From Pelobates cultripes (taxonomy: Eukaryota > Chordata > Amphibia > Anura > Pelobatidae), in the NCBI GenBank assembly GCA_933207985.1, contig OW240913.1, forward strand, positions 267,509,487 to 267,573,486: a stretch of DNA of 64,000 nt, given 5' to 3'. The first letter of the stretch is position 1; every line of letters starts with the position of its first letter. Of this stretch, positions 54,633-64,000 are shown piece by piece. Below the pieces are notes generated by a model, which was not told the DNA's origin, made no database searches, and saw nothing but the letters and a program-made list of their open reading frames with translations. The position numbers and the translations under genes are program-made.

Positions 54633-55440
54633 GAGGAAGGAGTGGTGTTCGGTGCTTCCCAGAACATGTAAATGTATTCATTGTTTGAACCTTGCTGAAA
54701 CTTTATTTAAAGTAATGAACAGATGGTAAGGGTAACATGTTACACAGTAAAGCGTATGGGATCCAGGAGCTAGCCACTGTGGGAGGTTCAAATGGATACA
54801 ATAAATGTACTAATAAAAATGCTTTACAATGTATAGAAATGTGGGAAGTTTTGAGATAAAATAGATAAAAATAAGTAATATAAATGAAGAATATCTGGAA
54901 TATATGACAGATGGTTACTGTATCTTTAAATGCTGCTGTTAACTTAAAAGAGCCTTAAAAAATGTATACATATTTGCTTGGTGAAATATAAAGTGCAACA
55001 GTTATATGTGGTGTGAGTATCCTAATCTCTGTAATAATACAGGACTGGTGATACAAACACCGAATAATATACTTTTGGAATAAAGACGTGAGAAAAAGGT
55101 GGATAGTAGTTAAACTGTATGTGGAACTGCCTACTGCAATGCAGTACATGTAGTGTACCGCTTAAAACCACTTGAACAAACTAGATTGTAGAACTGGATG
55201 AATAAAACCCAGTTTATTAAACATAAAAAAATATATATATATATTTTTTTTTTTCTTCTTCCCTTTCATAGATTCTGCGGCCATTTGTGTTATTGGGTAT
55301 TCTCATGTAACTTTTGCCCTACTAAGGAATCTCCGGTAATTTGTTGCTTAGGATGACAGATATATTTGGTCTGGTGATAGAATTACTTGACCTTCCATGA
55401 ATTGTCAATGGATTTATTTTTCACTTAGATACTTAAGGTA
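54633..55440. other. Unassigned AT-rich DNA
   Basis: No gene. AT-rich, with (TA)n-T-run at 55230-55255. Part of it may belong to the L1 that continues at 57010. Confidence 0.35.
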
Positions 55441-55444
55441 TATA

Positions 55445-57007
55445 CAGGGAGTGCAGAATTATTAGGCAAGTTGTATTTTTGAGGATTAATTTTATTATTG
55501 AACAACAACCATGTTCTCAATGAACCCAAAAAACTCATTAATATCAAAGCTGAATATTTTTGGAAGTAGTTTTTAGTTTGTTTTTAGTTATAGCTATGTT
55601 AGGGGGATATCTGTGTGTGCAGGTGACTATTACTGTGCATAATTATTAGGCAACTTAACAAAAAACAAATATATACCCATTTCAATTATTTATTATTACC
55701 AGTGAAACCAATATAACATCTCAACATTCACAAATATACATTTCTGACATTCAAAAACAAAACAAAAACAAATCAGTGACCAATATAGCCACCTTTCTTT
55801 GCAAGGACACTCAAAAGCCTGCCATCCATGGATTCTGTCAGTGTTTTGATCTGTTCACCATCAACATTGCGTGCAGCAGCAACCACAGCCTCCCAGACAC
55901 TGTTCAGAGAGGTGTACTGTTTTCCCTCCTTGTAAATCTCACATTTGATGATGGACCACAGGTTCTCAATGGGGTTTAGATCAGGTGAACAAGGAGGCCA
56001 TGTCATTAGATTTTCTTCTTTTATACCCTTTCTTGCCAGCCACGCTGTGGAGTACTTGGACGCGTGTGATGGAGCATTGTCCTGCATGAAAATCATGTTT
56101 TTCTTGAAGGATGCAGACTTCTTCCTGTACCACTGCTTGAAGAAGGTGTCTTCCAGGAACTGGCAGTAGGACTGGGAGTTGAGCTTGACTCCATCCTCAA
56201 CCCGAAAAGGCCCCACAAGCTCATCTTTGATGATACCAGCCCAAACCAGTACTCCACCTCCACCTTGCTGGCGTCTGAGTCGGACTGGAGCTCTCTGCCC
56301 TTTACCAATCCAGCCACGGGCCCATCCATCTGGCCCATCAAGACTCACTCTCATTTCATCAGTCCATAAAACCTTAGAAAAATCAGTCTTGAGATATTTC
56401 TTGGCCCAGTCTTGACGTTTCAGCTTGTGTGTCTTGTTCAGTGGTGGTCGTCTTTCAGCCTTTCTTACCTTGGCCATGTCTCTGAGTATTGCACACCTTG
56501 TGCTTTTGGGCACTCCAGTGATGTTGCAGCTCTGAAATATGGCCAAACTGGTGGCAAGTGGCATCGTGGCAGCTGCACGCTTGACTTTTCTCAGTTCATG
56601 GGCAGTTATTTTGCGCCTTGGTTTTTCCACACGCTTCTTGCGACCCTGTTGACTATTTTGAATGAAACGCTTGATTGTTCGATGATCACGCTTCAGAAGC
56701 TTTGCAATTTTAAGTGTGCTGCATCCCTCTGCAAGATATCTCACTATTTTTGACTTTTCTGAGCCTGTCAAGTCCTTCTTTTGACCCATTTTGCCAAAGG
56801 AAAGGAAGTTGCCTAATAATTATGCACACCTGATATAGGGTGTTGATGTCATTAGACCACACCCCTTCTCATTACAGAGATGCACATCACCTAATATGCT
56901 TAATTGGTAGTAGGCTTTCGAGCCTATGCAGCTTGGAGTAAGACAACATGCATAAAGAGGATGATGTGCTCAAAATACTCATTTGCCTAATAATTCTGCA
57001 CTCCCTG
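55445..57007 (-). mobile_element. Tc1/mariner element, DD37E type, complete
   Basis: 1563 bp, tips CAGGGAGTGCAGAATTATTA (left) and the complement at the right, flanked by TA (55443-55444 and 57008-57009). Second copy of the family at 20653. One intact transposase ORF on the minus strand; untranslated parts are about 220 bp before and 325 bp after it. Confidence 0.93.
55773..56789 (-). CDS. Tc1-like transposase, DD37E, intact
   Basis: 338 residues, full Tc1 length. N-terminal DNA-binding domain has two helix-turn-helix units: residues 9-45 (KIAKLLKRDHRTIKRFI) and about 60-115 (ITGVPKSTRCAILRDM), with a very basic link (GRKKRVEKPRRK) that may serve as nuclear signal. Catalytic triad: Asp144 (LWTDEMRVSLDGP), Asp237 (MQDNAPSH) and Glu275 ([11 protein letters not shown]). 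Exactly 37 residues lie between the second Asp and Glu, against 34 in typical Tc1. A DD37E group of vertebrate Tc1-like elements (TRT) is known, and this spacing fits it. The glycine-rich box GGGGVLVWAGI is intact. No stop or frame change, so it could be active. Confidence 0.93.
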   Translation of the reverse strand: MGQKKDLTGSEKSKIVRYLAEGCSTLKIAKLLKRDHRTIKRFIQNSQQGRKKRVEKPRRKITAHELRKVKRAAATMPLATSLAIFQSCNITGVPKSTRCAILRDMAKVRKAERRPPLNKTHKLKRQDWAKKYLKTDFSKVLWTDEMRVSLDGPDGWARGWIGKGQRAPVRLRRQQGGGGVLVWAGIIKDELVGPFRVEDGVKLNSQSYCQFLEDTFFKQWYRKKSASFKKNMIFMQDNAPSHASKYSTAWLARKGIKEENLMTWPPCSPDLNPIENLWSIIKCEIYKEGKQYTSLNSVWEAVVAAARNVDGEQIKTLTESMDGRLLSVLAKKGGYIGH

Positions 57008-57548
57008 TACTAATGGGTGATTACACCGAATATAGGCTCCGTGGTCATGTTTTAGAGTCTCCCCTCTAGTGTAGTAATAATACATTATTTTCATTGTGCC
57101 CTTACGGGCATTAATGGATTTATTAGTTTTATATTTTCTTACAGTGGTTAGTTGTCCTTTGATGATGGACTGGTATACATTCCTTTATCAAAGTGTCTTT
57201 ATGTTAATTTGTTTTTCTTTCCTTTTTTATGTGTGGTTTCTTACCTTGAGCAGGAGCTTTCCTTTTGATACTATTCATGCTTTTATATGCTGAAGATAGT
57301 ATCTATAAATACTCAGGGGCTTAATACTAATAAGAAAAGAAATCGTTTGTATAATTCCCTGGTAGATCATAATATCCAAGTTGCTTTTCTACAGGAAACC
57401 CATTGGCTTAAAGACTCTAGGCAAAGATGGGGTGGAGACAACTATCCAATAATTATTCATGCCTCTCTAGTAGAAAAGAAAAAAAGAGGGGTTGCACTAG
57501 TATTTAACAAAGACCTTAAAATGGACGTGATACATTTGGAAATGGATC

Positions 57549-57553
57549 CTGAT
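57549..57553. repeat. Solo-LTR target duplication, left copy
   Basis: CTGAT, repeated exactly at 58604-58608. Confidence 0.85.
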
Positions 57554-58603
57554 TGTAGCGGAGATACAATATTCCCCAGGCTATCTCCGCTTATAATCCA
57601 AGTGAGGCTCAGGAACAAGTAAATTGTAAATACACAGGCAAGGTTTCCAGCAGGCAAAATAACAGCAATATCCCCACAGCAATCCCAATAACTGGACGAC
57701 ACACAGTTTCAGGAGCAGAACTGACAACCTTTATTCCACAGTGCCTTATATAGCATGCTCCCATGCAAGGGAGGGATTTTCCACAATTAGTACATTATCA
57801 AATCCGGTATTCGTAGCCTCCCACACATCTCCTCCCCTCAGCCTGCATCATAATCCCCTTAAACTGTACCCAAATTCCCCCAGTTCCTGGATGTACCCCT
57901 AAACCTAGGGGTACCCCTTTAAATGGCACATCCCCTGGTAGCCCTGATCTGGGTGAGCAACATATCCAAAAATCACCCAGATCAGACCGGAGGTTCGGGA
58001 AATTTATGGAGGTACTAAAAAGACTGACCGCGCTGGATAGAACAGCCGAATTGGGTTCCATGCGATGGGGCCCTGCGGTCGGTCACAGTATAAGGGAATA
58101 ATTTACACGAACGGCTAAGGTTACAGAGATTAGGTAGGATTCACACGAATCCCCTCGTTCGGTTGTTTCTGTCTACCGAACGAGGGGCCGTTCGGTAGTT
58201 TGGAACCGAACGACCGGGCTTATGTAGGTCTCAGCGGTGTTCGCCTAGTCGAGTGTCCGATTTGGGTTCCAGACACTCGACGGCAAAACACCGCTGTTCG
58301 TGAGTTTGTAAAATGGCCGCCACCACGTGTTCGTTTCCCGAATGGCGGCCATCCCGAGACAAAGGACCTACTGCATAGCTCGTCAATTACCCATTCGCAA
58401 CATTGTTGCAACGGTTAATTGAAGGCACACTTCATACAGGGGAGGTCTTATTGTTCGGTAGTTTCATTCCCTTATTTTATTCGAATGATTCTACCGAACA
58501 ATCAGAGGAATACATTTCTTTTAAACACATATAAAACTAGCAGTTTACACGAATACAGCTATTCACATGAAATTTGCAGGACAGCCCAGTGCCATCCGCT
58601 ACA
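57554..58603 (-). mobile_element. Solo LTR inside L1 ORF2
   Basis: 1050 bp with perfect 8-bp inverted tips TGTAGCGG / CCGCTACA and an exact CTGAT duplication. Orientation is minus, judged from AACTGGACGACACAC (57691-57705), the complement of the GTGTGTCGTCCAGTT segment near the 3' part of the LTR family, and from TTTATTCC (57731-57738), the complement of GGAATAAA. CpG-rich words (ACCGAACGAGGGG, GTTCGGTAG) lie at 58150-58200. Same family as LTR B and 63407. Confidence 0.88.
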
Positions 58604-61600
58604 CTGATGCTAGGTTTATTATTCTGGTCTGTAACATCAATGATAAGATCTATATATTGGTTAATGTATATCTCCCCAATGTCGACCCTATGGCCAAATT
58701 CTTCAAAATTATGGATAAAGTTGATAAGATCTCTAAGGGTTCTCTGATTATTGTTGGTGATTTTAATTGTGTTAATGACCCTAAATTGGATAAATCAACA
58801 ATAACTTCAACTATAAATAATAAAAGAATTAATAAACAGGCCAAAAAAATTACAGAATATTTGCAAACAATTTAACTTATATGATATTTGGAGATTATTA
58901 CATCCATTTCAAAGAGATTATTTCCATTTCTCTAGTGTACATGGTACCTATTCAAGGATTGATTACTGTCTAGTTGACTTAAATACAATCCCCCTTTTTA
59001 ATTATATTGAGATTAAGGAGAATACCTGGTCCGATCATAGTTTTTTATTATTTGATCTTGGCAAAAATCCTCCAATGTCTCGTACCACCTGGAGACTGAA
59101 TGACTCCCTTATTAAAAACGATTACAATAGGGAGGAGCTGTCTAAGATATTGGAATATTTTTGGTCTGAAAATAATCCAGTGGACACTTCCCCTATGATC
59201 AATTAAGTCTGTTATGAGGGGCTTTCTAATTAAATTAGGTCATATTTATAAGAAAAAGAATGGTAAGAATCTAAAGGATTTATATATTGAATTTTACTCA
59301 TGCTCCCATCTAAATAAACAACATCCTACGTCAGAGTTGAGGACTCGTTAAACCATTTAAAGCAACAAATAAACTCAAAGGAGGAAGAAAAGATTAATAT
59401 AAAGTTAAATAATTATCATACGGGTAAAAGAGCCAGTAAAAATTTAACAAAAAGACTTCAAAATCATTATGCGAGGAATAGGATAGAAAAACTGGTCATT
59501 GACCAATTAGTATACTCCACTCCTTCCTTAATAGGTCAAAAATTTAATCAATTTTATCAAGAATTATACAATTTAAATTTACATCCTAAAACAAAGGATA
59601 TTAAAAATGATTTACATAACACAATAATCCCGAAAATTACCTCACAAGATCTGGTATTTTTAAACAACAAAATTACCATGGAAGAAGTCAAATATCAAAT
59701 AGACAGACTCCCCATAAATAAAACTCCGGGGCCTGATGGCTTCACAAATTTATATTATAAATACATGAAGTCACATTTACTAAATCCTATTACTCAATTC
59801 TTTAATCAACTGGCCGAAAATACCACCATTCCAAAAGAATTGTTACAATCTAATCTTGTTCCCATACTGAAACAGAATAAGGATAGCACAGACCCGTGTA
59901 ATTATAGACCGATTGCGTTAATTAACGTAGACATGAAGTTATATTCAGCTATTATTGCCGAGAGAATTAAAACTATTATACCGAATCTTATTCACACTGA
60001 CCAGATCGGGTTTATCCCTGGAAGATGGGCATCAAATAACTCCCGTAGATTGATTGACAGTATTGACTGGTCAAATAGACATAATGTTCCCCTCCTGGCC
60101 CTGTCATTAGACGCCGAAAAAGCGTTCGACAGGGTCGGGTGGGGATATTTAAGTGAAGTCCTGAAGGCATTCGGATTCACGGGATGGATATATGGTGCTA
60201 TTTTAGCCCTATACTCCTCCCCTTCAGCTAGAACAGTGGGCCCGAATATAACTGCAGGATGGTTTGATCTTAAAAATGGTACTAGACAGGGTTGTCCCCT
60301 TTCGCCTTTACTGTATGTTTTATCGCTTGAACCTTTAGCTATTAATATTAGGAATAACCCATTAATTAGGGGTGTCAAATTAAAATCACTTGACGCTAAA
60401 ATTTCTTTATATGCGGACGATGCCTTAATCACCCTGTCTTCTCTTGAAAAATCACTTCGGCCTTTAATGTTTGAAATTGAGAGATATTCTAGTATATCTA
60501 ATTTTAAGTTAAATATCTCAAAATCAATAGCTTTAACCATTAATATGCCTTCAGAACTGGTTGATAATTTATCCCAGAATTATAAATTTTCCTGGACAGA
60601 CAAGGAAGTAAATTACTTGGGTCTAACGATCCCTGTAAACATTCCGACTATAATGGAGAGAAATGTTTTAATTTTAATGAAAAATATGAACCTTAAATTA
60701 AAAAAATGGCAAAACCTGGAAACTTAGTAGATAGGTAGAATTAATATTATAAACTCTTATATTCTACCTAAGTGGCTATATTTTTTTTCTATGGTCCCAT
60801 TAAAAATGCCTAAACCTTGGCTAGCTATGATTCAATCAAGTTTCAATAAATTTATTTAGAAGAATAAAAGACCCAGAATTAATCAAAAAATTCTCTCTAA
60901 AAAACTATCTCAAGGTGGTCTTGGCTTTCCTAGTATTTTATATAGGTATTATGCAAATATTATTCGGCATATTTATATTCTTCAAGATCCACAGGTTCGC
61001 AGGGAGCCATGGTTTCTATTAGAGTCGGAAGCTGCCCACTCTTCTAGACTATATCATTATATGTGGATGGATATTAAAGAGATTTCGAAAGAGCCAAATA
61101 ATTGGTTTCCTTCCACATTGTTTCAAACTCTAGAAGATTGGGCAGAAATTAAGAAAAATTTTAATATTGTACAATTAATACCCAGATCTTGTAGTCTGAA
61201 TATTTTGGAGAGTATAATAGAGAATTTCTCATTGACTTCTTGGGGTAATATTGACTCTCTAAGTATCTCAGACCTTATGCAAGGAGATAATATTGTATCC
61301 TTTCAACAGAGCGTTGATAATATACATATTTCTCCTAGAGAGATATTTACTTATCTTCGTATCAAACATTTTATACAGAAATGTGTTATTCCAACTTCTT
61401 TTCACTTCGCTAAGAAACTGGAAGCTTTATTTTGTTATCGAACGCTTCCTAAGGTTATTTCTGTTGCTAACTCTTTGCTTGATGAAACTAAGATAATACC
61501 ACTTAAACTGATTAATATCTGGGAGAAGGAATTAAAGTTGACGATTCCCTTTAATGACTGGCTAGCCTCTTTAATAAATGTAAATAAATATATACATTGC

Positions 61601-61867
61601 CTAACTCTGACTGAGTGCCATTTTAAGGTAATTCACAGATGGTACTTTACTCCAACAAGATTGACAAAAATGTACCAATCATATGATTCCACTTGCTGGA
61701 GATGTGGTTCGTCTCTGGGCACATATTTGCACATATGGTGGGATTGCCCATTAGTTAAACCATTGTCAATATGGGCATTTAATACCATCTATGCAGTTAC
61801 AGGTATTAGACTTAGTCAAAATCCGGCCACCGCCCTTTTACATTTGAATTGGAAATTAAAATCGTAA

Positions 61868-62580
61868 GAACATACATGTTATGCTATACACTGTTTTGTT
61901 GCGGTTAAAATCAATATAGCCAGACATTGGAAGTCCTCAAAATTTTTTCAGAAATCCCACTTGATCGATCAAATTACATTTCAGTTAACAATGGAAAAAG
62001 AGATTATAACTAATAATACTGTTTTTTTCAAATAAAGCTATATGGTATTCCAATTGGCTTTATAAACTTTCCCATATCTAATTGGTAATAAATCTATGGC
62101 TCGTGTCTTTTATTTATATAATAAGGGGAAAAAATGGATAAGAGAAGGGCAAAGAAAATGATAGGAAGGGGAAAGAAAAGGGAAGAAAGAAAAGGTAATA
62201 GAAAAGGGAAAAGCAAGAAAAAAATATATAGTAATAATTATGGTCTGAAGGTTTCAATTGGCTCCTTTTTTGTTTCTGCAAGTGTACTTTTATATAATAT
62301 TACATGATAATTATTCTGGTATCTTTGATATATTAGTAAGAAAGCTTTCCTGCTCTGTATAGGTGGTGGGATAAGTTAGTTGTTTTGGTCATGTCTATGT
62401 CTCTGTTCTTTTTTTGTCTAATCGATTTCTATTATACAAATAACAAGACTTTGTACTAAATGCTTGATTGTATTATATTAATAGAATACTCCTTGTTATT
62501 GCTATTTGCTGTTTATTTGTGATATGTAAAAAAAAAAATTTCTTAATAAAAAAAATAAATAAATAAACATAAAAATTAAA
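61868..62580 (+). repeat. L1 3' UTR and A-rich tail
   Basis: AT-rich sequence with a GGGAAAGAAAAGGGAAGAAA-type purine tract at 62135-62225, ending in A-rich DNA (AATAAAAAAAATAAATAAAT at about 62544-62563). This fits the 3' UTR and tail of the plus-strand L1. Confidence 0.65.
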
Positions 62581-63406
62581 AAGTTATAAAATAACGATCT
62601 GGAACAATTCACAGGAATGTGGTCAGTAAAATGGAGCTAAAAAGTAACAGTAAACCTGCGAGTCCGGCTAGGATGGATTTGGATTCTGTTGTGGATGTTA
62701 GCCCTCTGGGAACCGGCTGCCTGTGAGGATGGCGTGCGTCTCAGTGCATTCCAGCTGCAGACCTCACTCTGAGCGGCAAACACTGATATGGTCCAGGGGT
62801 GTCAGAGGTCACTGAGTACGATGATCTCCTGCTGATATCTAATGCATGTCTGTATCCTGTTAGATCTGGGTGGTCTTGGTCTTACGCGTTTCGTGAGTGT
62901 CAGCCCCACTTCTTCAGAGACTTAATGACATTCAGTGTTCAAGTTTTATACATATTTGACTAAATATCAATAAAGGTGCTAATTACATTAAATTTTCCAT
63001 TTGTAACATTGTAATAAAACATTTGATATATGAGGAAAACATGTAATTTCAATAATCCAAAAAAAGAAAGAAGTATATATATTTGTTGTAATAAATAAAA
63101 AGAAATTAAAAGAAATTGTGTCTTGTGAATGACATTTCAAAACTGGTATATAATATGTTAGCATATACTAGGATAAATGATGGAGGAAGGTTGGTGTATA
63201 TTGGTTTGTCACATTTGTGCTTTAACATATAATTCTAAAATAACAGTTGTTATGAGAATGCATATTAATAAAAAGGTAAAATAGAATAAAAGTTTACATT
63301 TATATTTACACATACAGAGAGTCTCGGAACCTAATGAAAAACAGATCTAAGTTCATTTAGCATAAGTGCACGGAATAATTATAAATCAGACATTACATAT
63401 CGTCTA
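62581..63406. other. Unassigned; GAAACGCGT motif on minus strand
   Basis: ACGCGTTTCGTGAGTGTCAG at 62884-62903, with CCCACTTCTTCAGAGA next to it, is the reverse complement of the arrangement at 41950-41983. Otherwise AT-rich and unremarkable. Confidence 0.4.
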
Positions 63407-64000
63407 TGTAGCGGATGGCGCTGGACTGTCCTCAAGGGTTATGTTTAAAAGACAATTTGTGTGTTTATTTTCCTGTATAATTAAAATTGTATGTAGGATT
63501 TGTATGTTTGTTCGGTAGTTTTCATCCGTATTCCATACGAATGAAAACTACCGAACCAGTAGTCCACCCCAAAGAGAAATTGTGACAGAACCATCTGTCT
63601 GCTTATTTCAGGTGGATTCGTCTATTTCTGCCCCTTTCGTGTGAATGGCTGTTTCTATAGCCCAGCCATACGAATGACTGTTTTTCCCGAACAAACCTAC
63701 CGAACGGACGGCCACCCAGGAGAGAAGTGTGCTGCTGGTTAACCTATTGATCCCAATTAGAACGTTGTGGTTAACCGCAGACACTTCTCAATTAAACTGA
63801 ATTCAGGGTGGTCGTCGTTCGTATGTCGACCATGAGGCAGCGGCCATTTTAAACCACGCGAAAGCCCAGCGGTGGTTGGCTCTATTTCTATGGAACTAAA
63901 AACGGACACTTTTTCTGCCGAACACTGCTGAAACAACGGAACGCCTGGCTGCCTCCACGAAAGCATACGAATACCAGCCGTTCGGGAGCTTTGAGGCATA
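63407..64000 (-). repeat. LTR of the TGTAGCGG family, cut by the window edge
   Basis: Begins TGTAGCGGATGG, the tip shared with 57554. It contains GTTCGGTAGTTTTCATCCGT and its near inverted partner ACGAATGAAAACTACCGAAC (63511-63557), GCGGTCG-type and CGTTCG words, and GGAACGCC near the edge, like the CpG-rich inner part of the 57554 and 52321 LTRs. The other end is outside the window, so it could be solo or part of a full element. Confidence 0.7.

Larger units (their letters stand above)
57287..61867 (+). pseudogene. L1 ORF2, interrupted by a solo LTR and by frame changes
   Basis: 57287-57553 is the endonuclease start (MLKIVSINTQGLNTNKKRN, AFLQETHW). After the LTR (57554-58603) it continues with FIILVCNINDKIYILVNVYL and IIVGDFNCVNDPK, then a frame change at about 58870 and SDHSFLLFDL. 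The frame 59678-60727 is the RT palm: TPGPDGFTNLYY, LDAEKAFDRVGW, NGTRQGCPLSP and SLYADDALITL. The C-terminal frame 61061-61867 ends with CWRCGSSLGTYLHIWWDC. A stop at 60726 and shifts near 58870, 59200, 59350 and 60840 inactivate it. Key active-site residues are kept. Confidence 0.85.

Noticed and set aside
55776..56753. Open frames opposite the DD37E transposase
   Set aside because: Shadows of the transposase gene; the same shadows appear opposite the copy at 20871.

Overview
This 64 kb window looks like repeat-dense chromosomal DNA from a vertebrate, most probably an anuran amphibian. The case rests on the mix of elements: a DIRS-type tyrosine-recombinase retrotransposon, L1 and CR1/L2/Rex-type LINEs, a Penelope-like element, Gypsy elements with a SCAN-like Gag, two Tc1 families, TTAA-flanked MITEs, hAT-like CAGGGCCGG elements and many (CA/TG)n minisatellites. 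I found no convincing host gene, tRNA or rRNA, and nothing bacterial, plasmid or CRISPR-like. An assembly gap (N run) lies at 48462-48898.

Layout. 1-5778: a minus-strand DIRS element (Gag, RT, RNase H, tyrosine recombinase) with a 35-bp perfect terminal/internal inverted repeat; it runs off the left edge. 6.7-12.4 kb: MITEs, LINE scraps and unassigned DNA. 12796-14818: a short L1 with clear target-site duplications, holding a truncated Tc1 copy. 15.3-16.1 kb: Penelope-like 3' part with a GIY-YIG region. 16.5-17.6 kb: a minisatellite that reverses orientation. 17.7-18.5 kb: CR1-type LINE 3' end. 18.6-19.2 kb: TTAA MITE. 20653-22211: decayed DD37E Tc1-like element inside a MITE. 22571-28520: minus-strand Gypsy element with the unusual pol order protease-integrase-RT-RNase H and a SCAN-like Gag. 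30111-37383: near-full-length minus-strand L1 with an 18-bp duplication. 38.6-43.8 kb: CR1-type LINE split by a 3.9-kb L1-type insertion that carries an intact DD34E Tc1 transposase gene. 43.8-48.5 kb: Tc1 end, hAT-like pieces, AT-rich block, and a CR1-type LINE 5' half with a SGNH-esterase-like ORF1. 49032-51205: hAT-like nonautonomous element (8-bp duplication) containing a palindromic element that contains a MITE. 51.5-54.2 kb: L1 fragment interrupted by one LTR that is itself interrupted by another. 55445-57007: DD37E element with an intact transposase gene. 57287-62580: plus-strand L1 interrupted by a solo LTR. 63407-64000: another LTR of that family running off the right edge.

These are independent selfish elements, not one pathway. 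Their value is as a nested record of insertions: several target-site duplications can be read directly and give relative ages. Only two genes look intact, the transposases at 39883-40908 and 55773-56789. I did not find a clearly new biological system; the most unusual items are the pol order and SCAN-like Gag of the Gypsy element, the internal complementary region of the DIRS element, and the multi-level nests.
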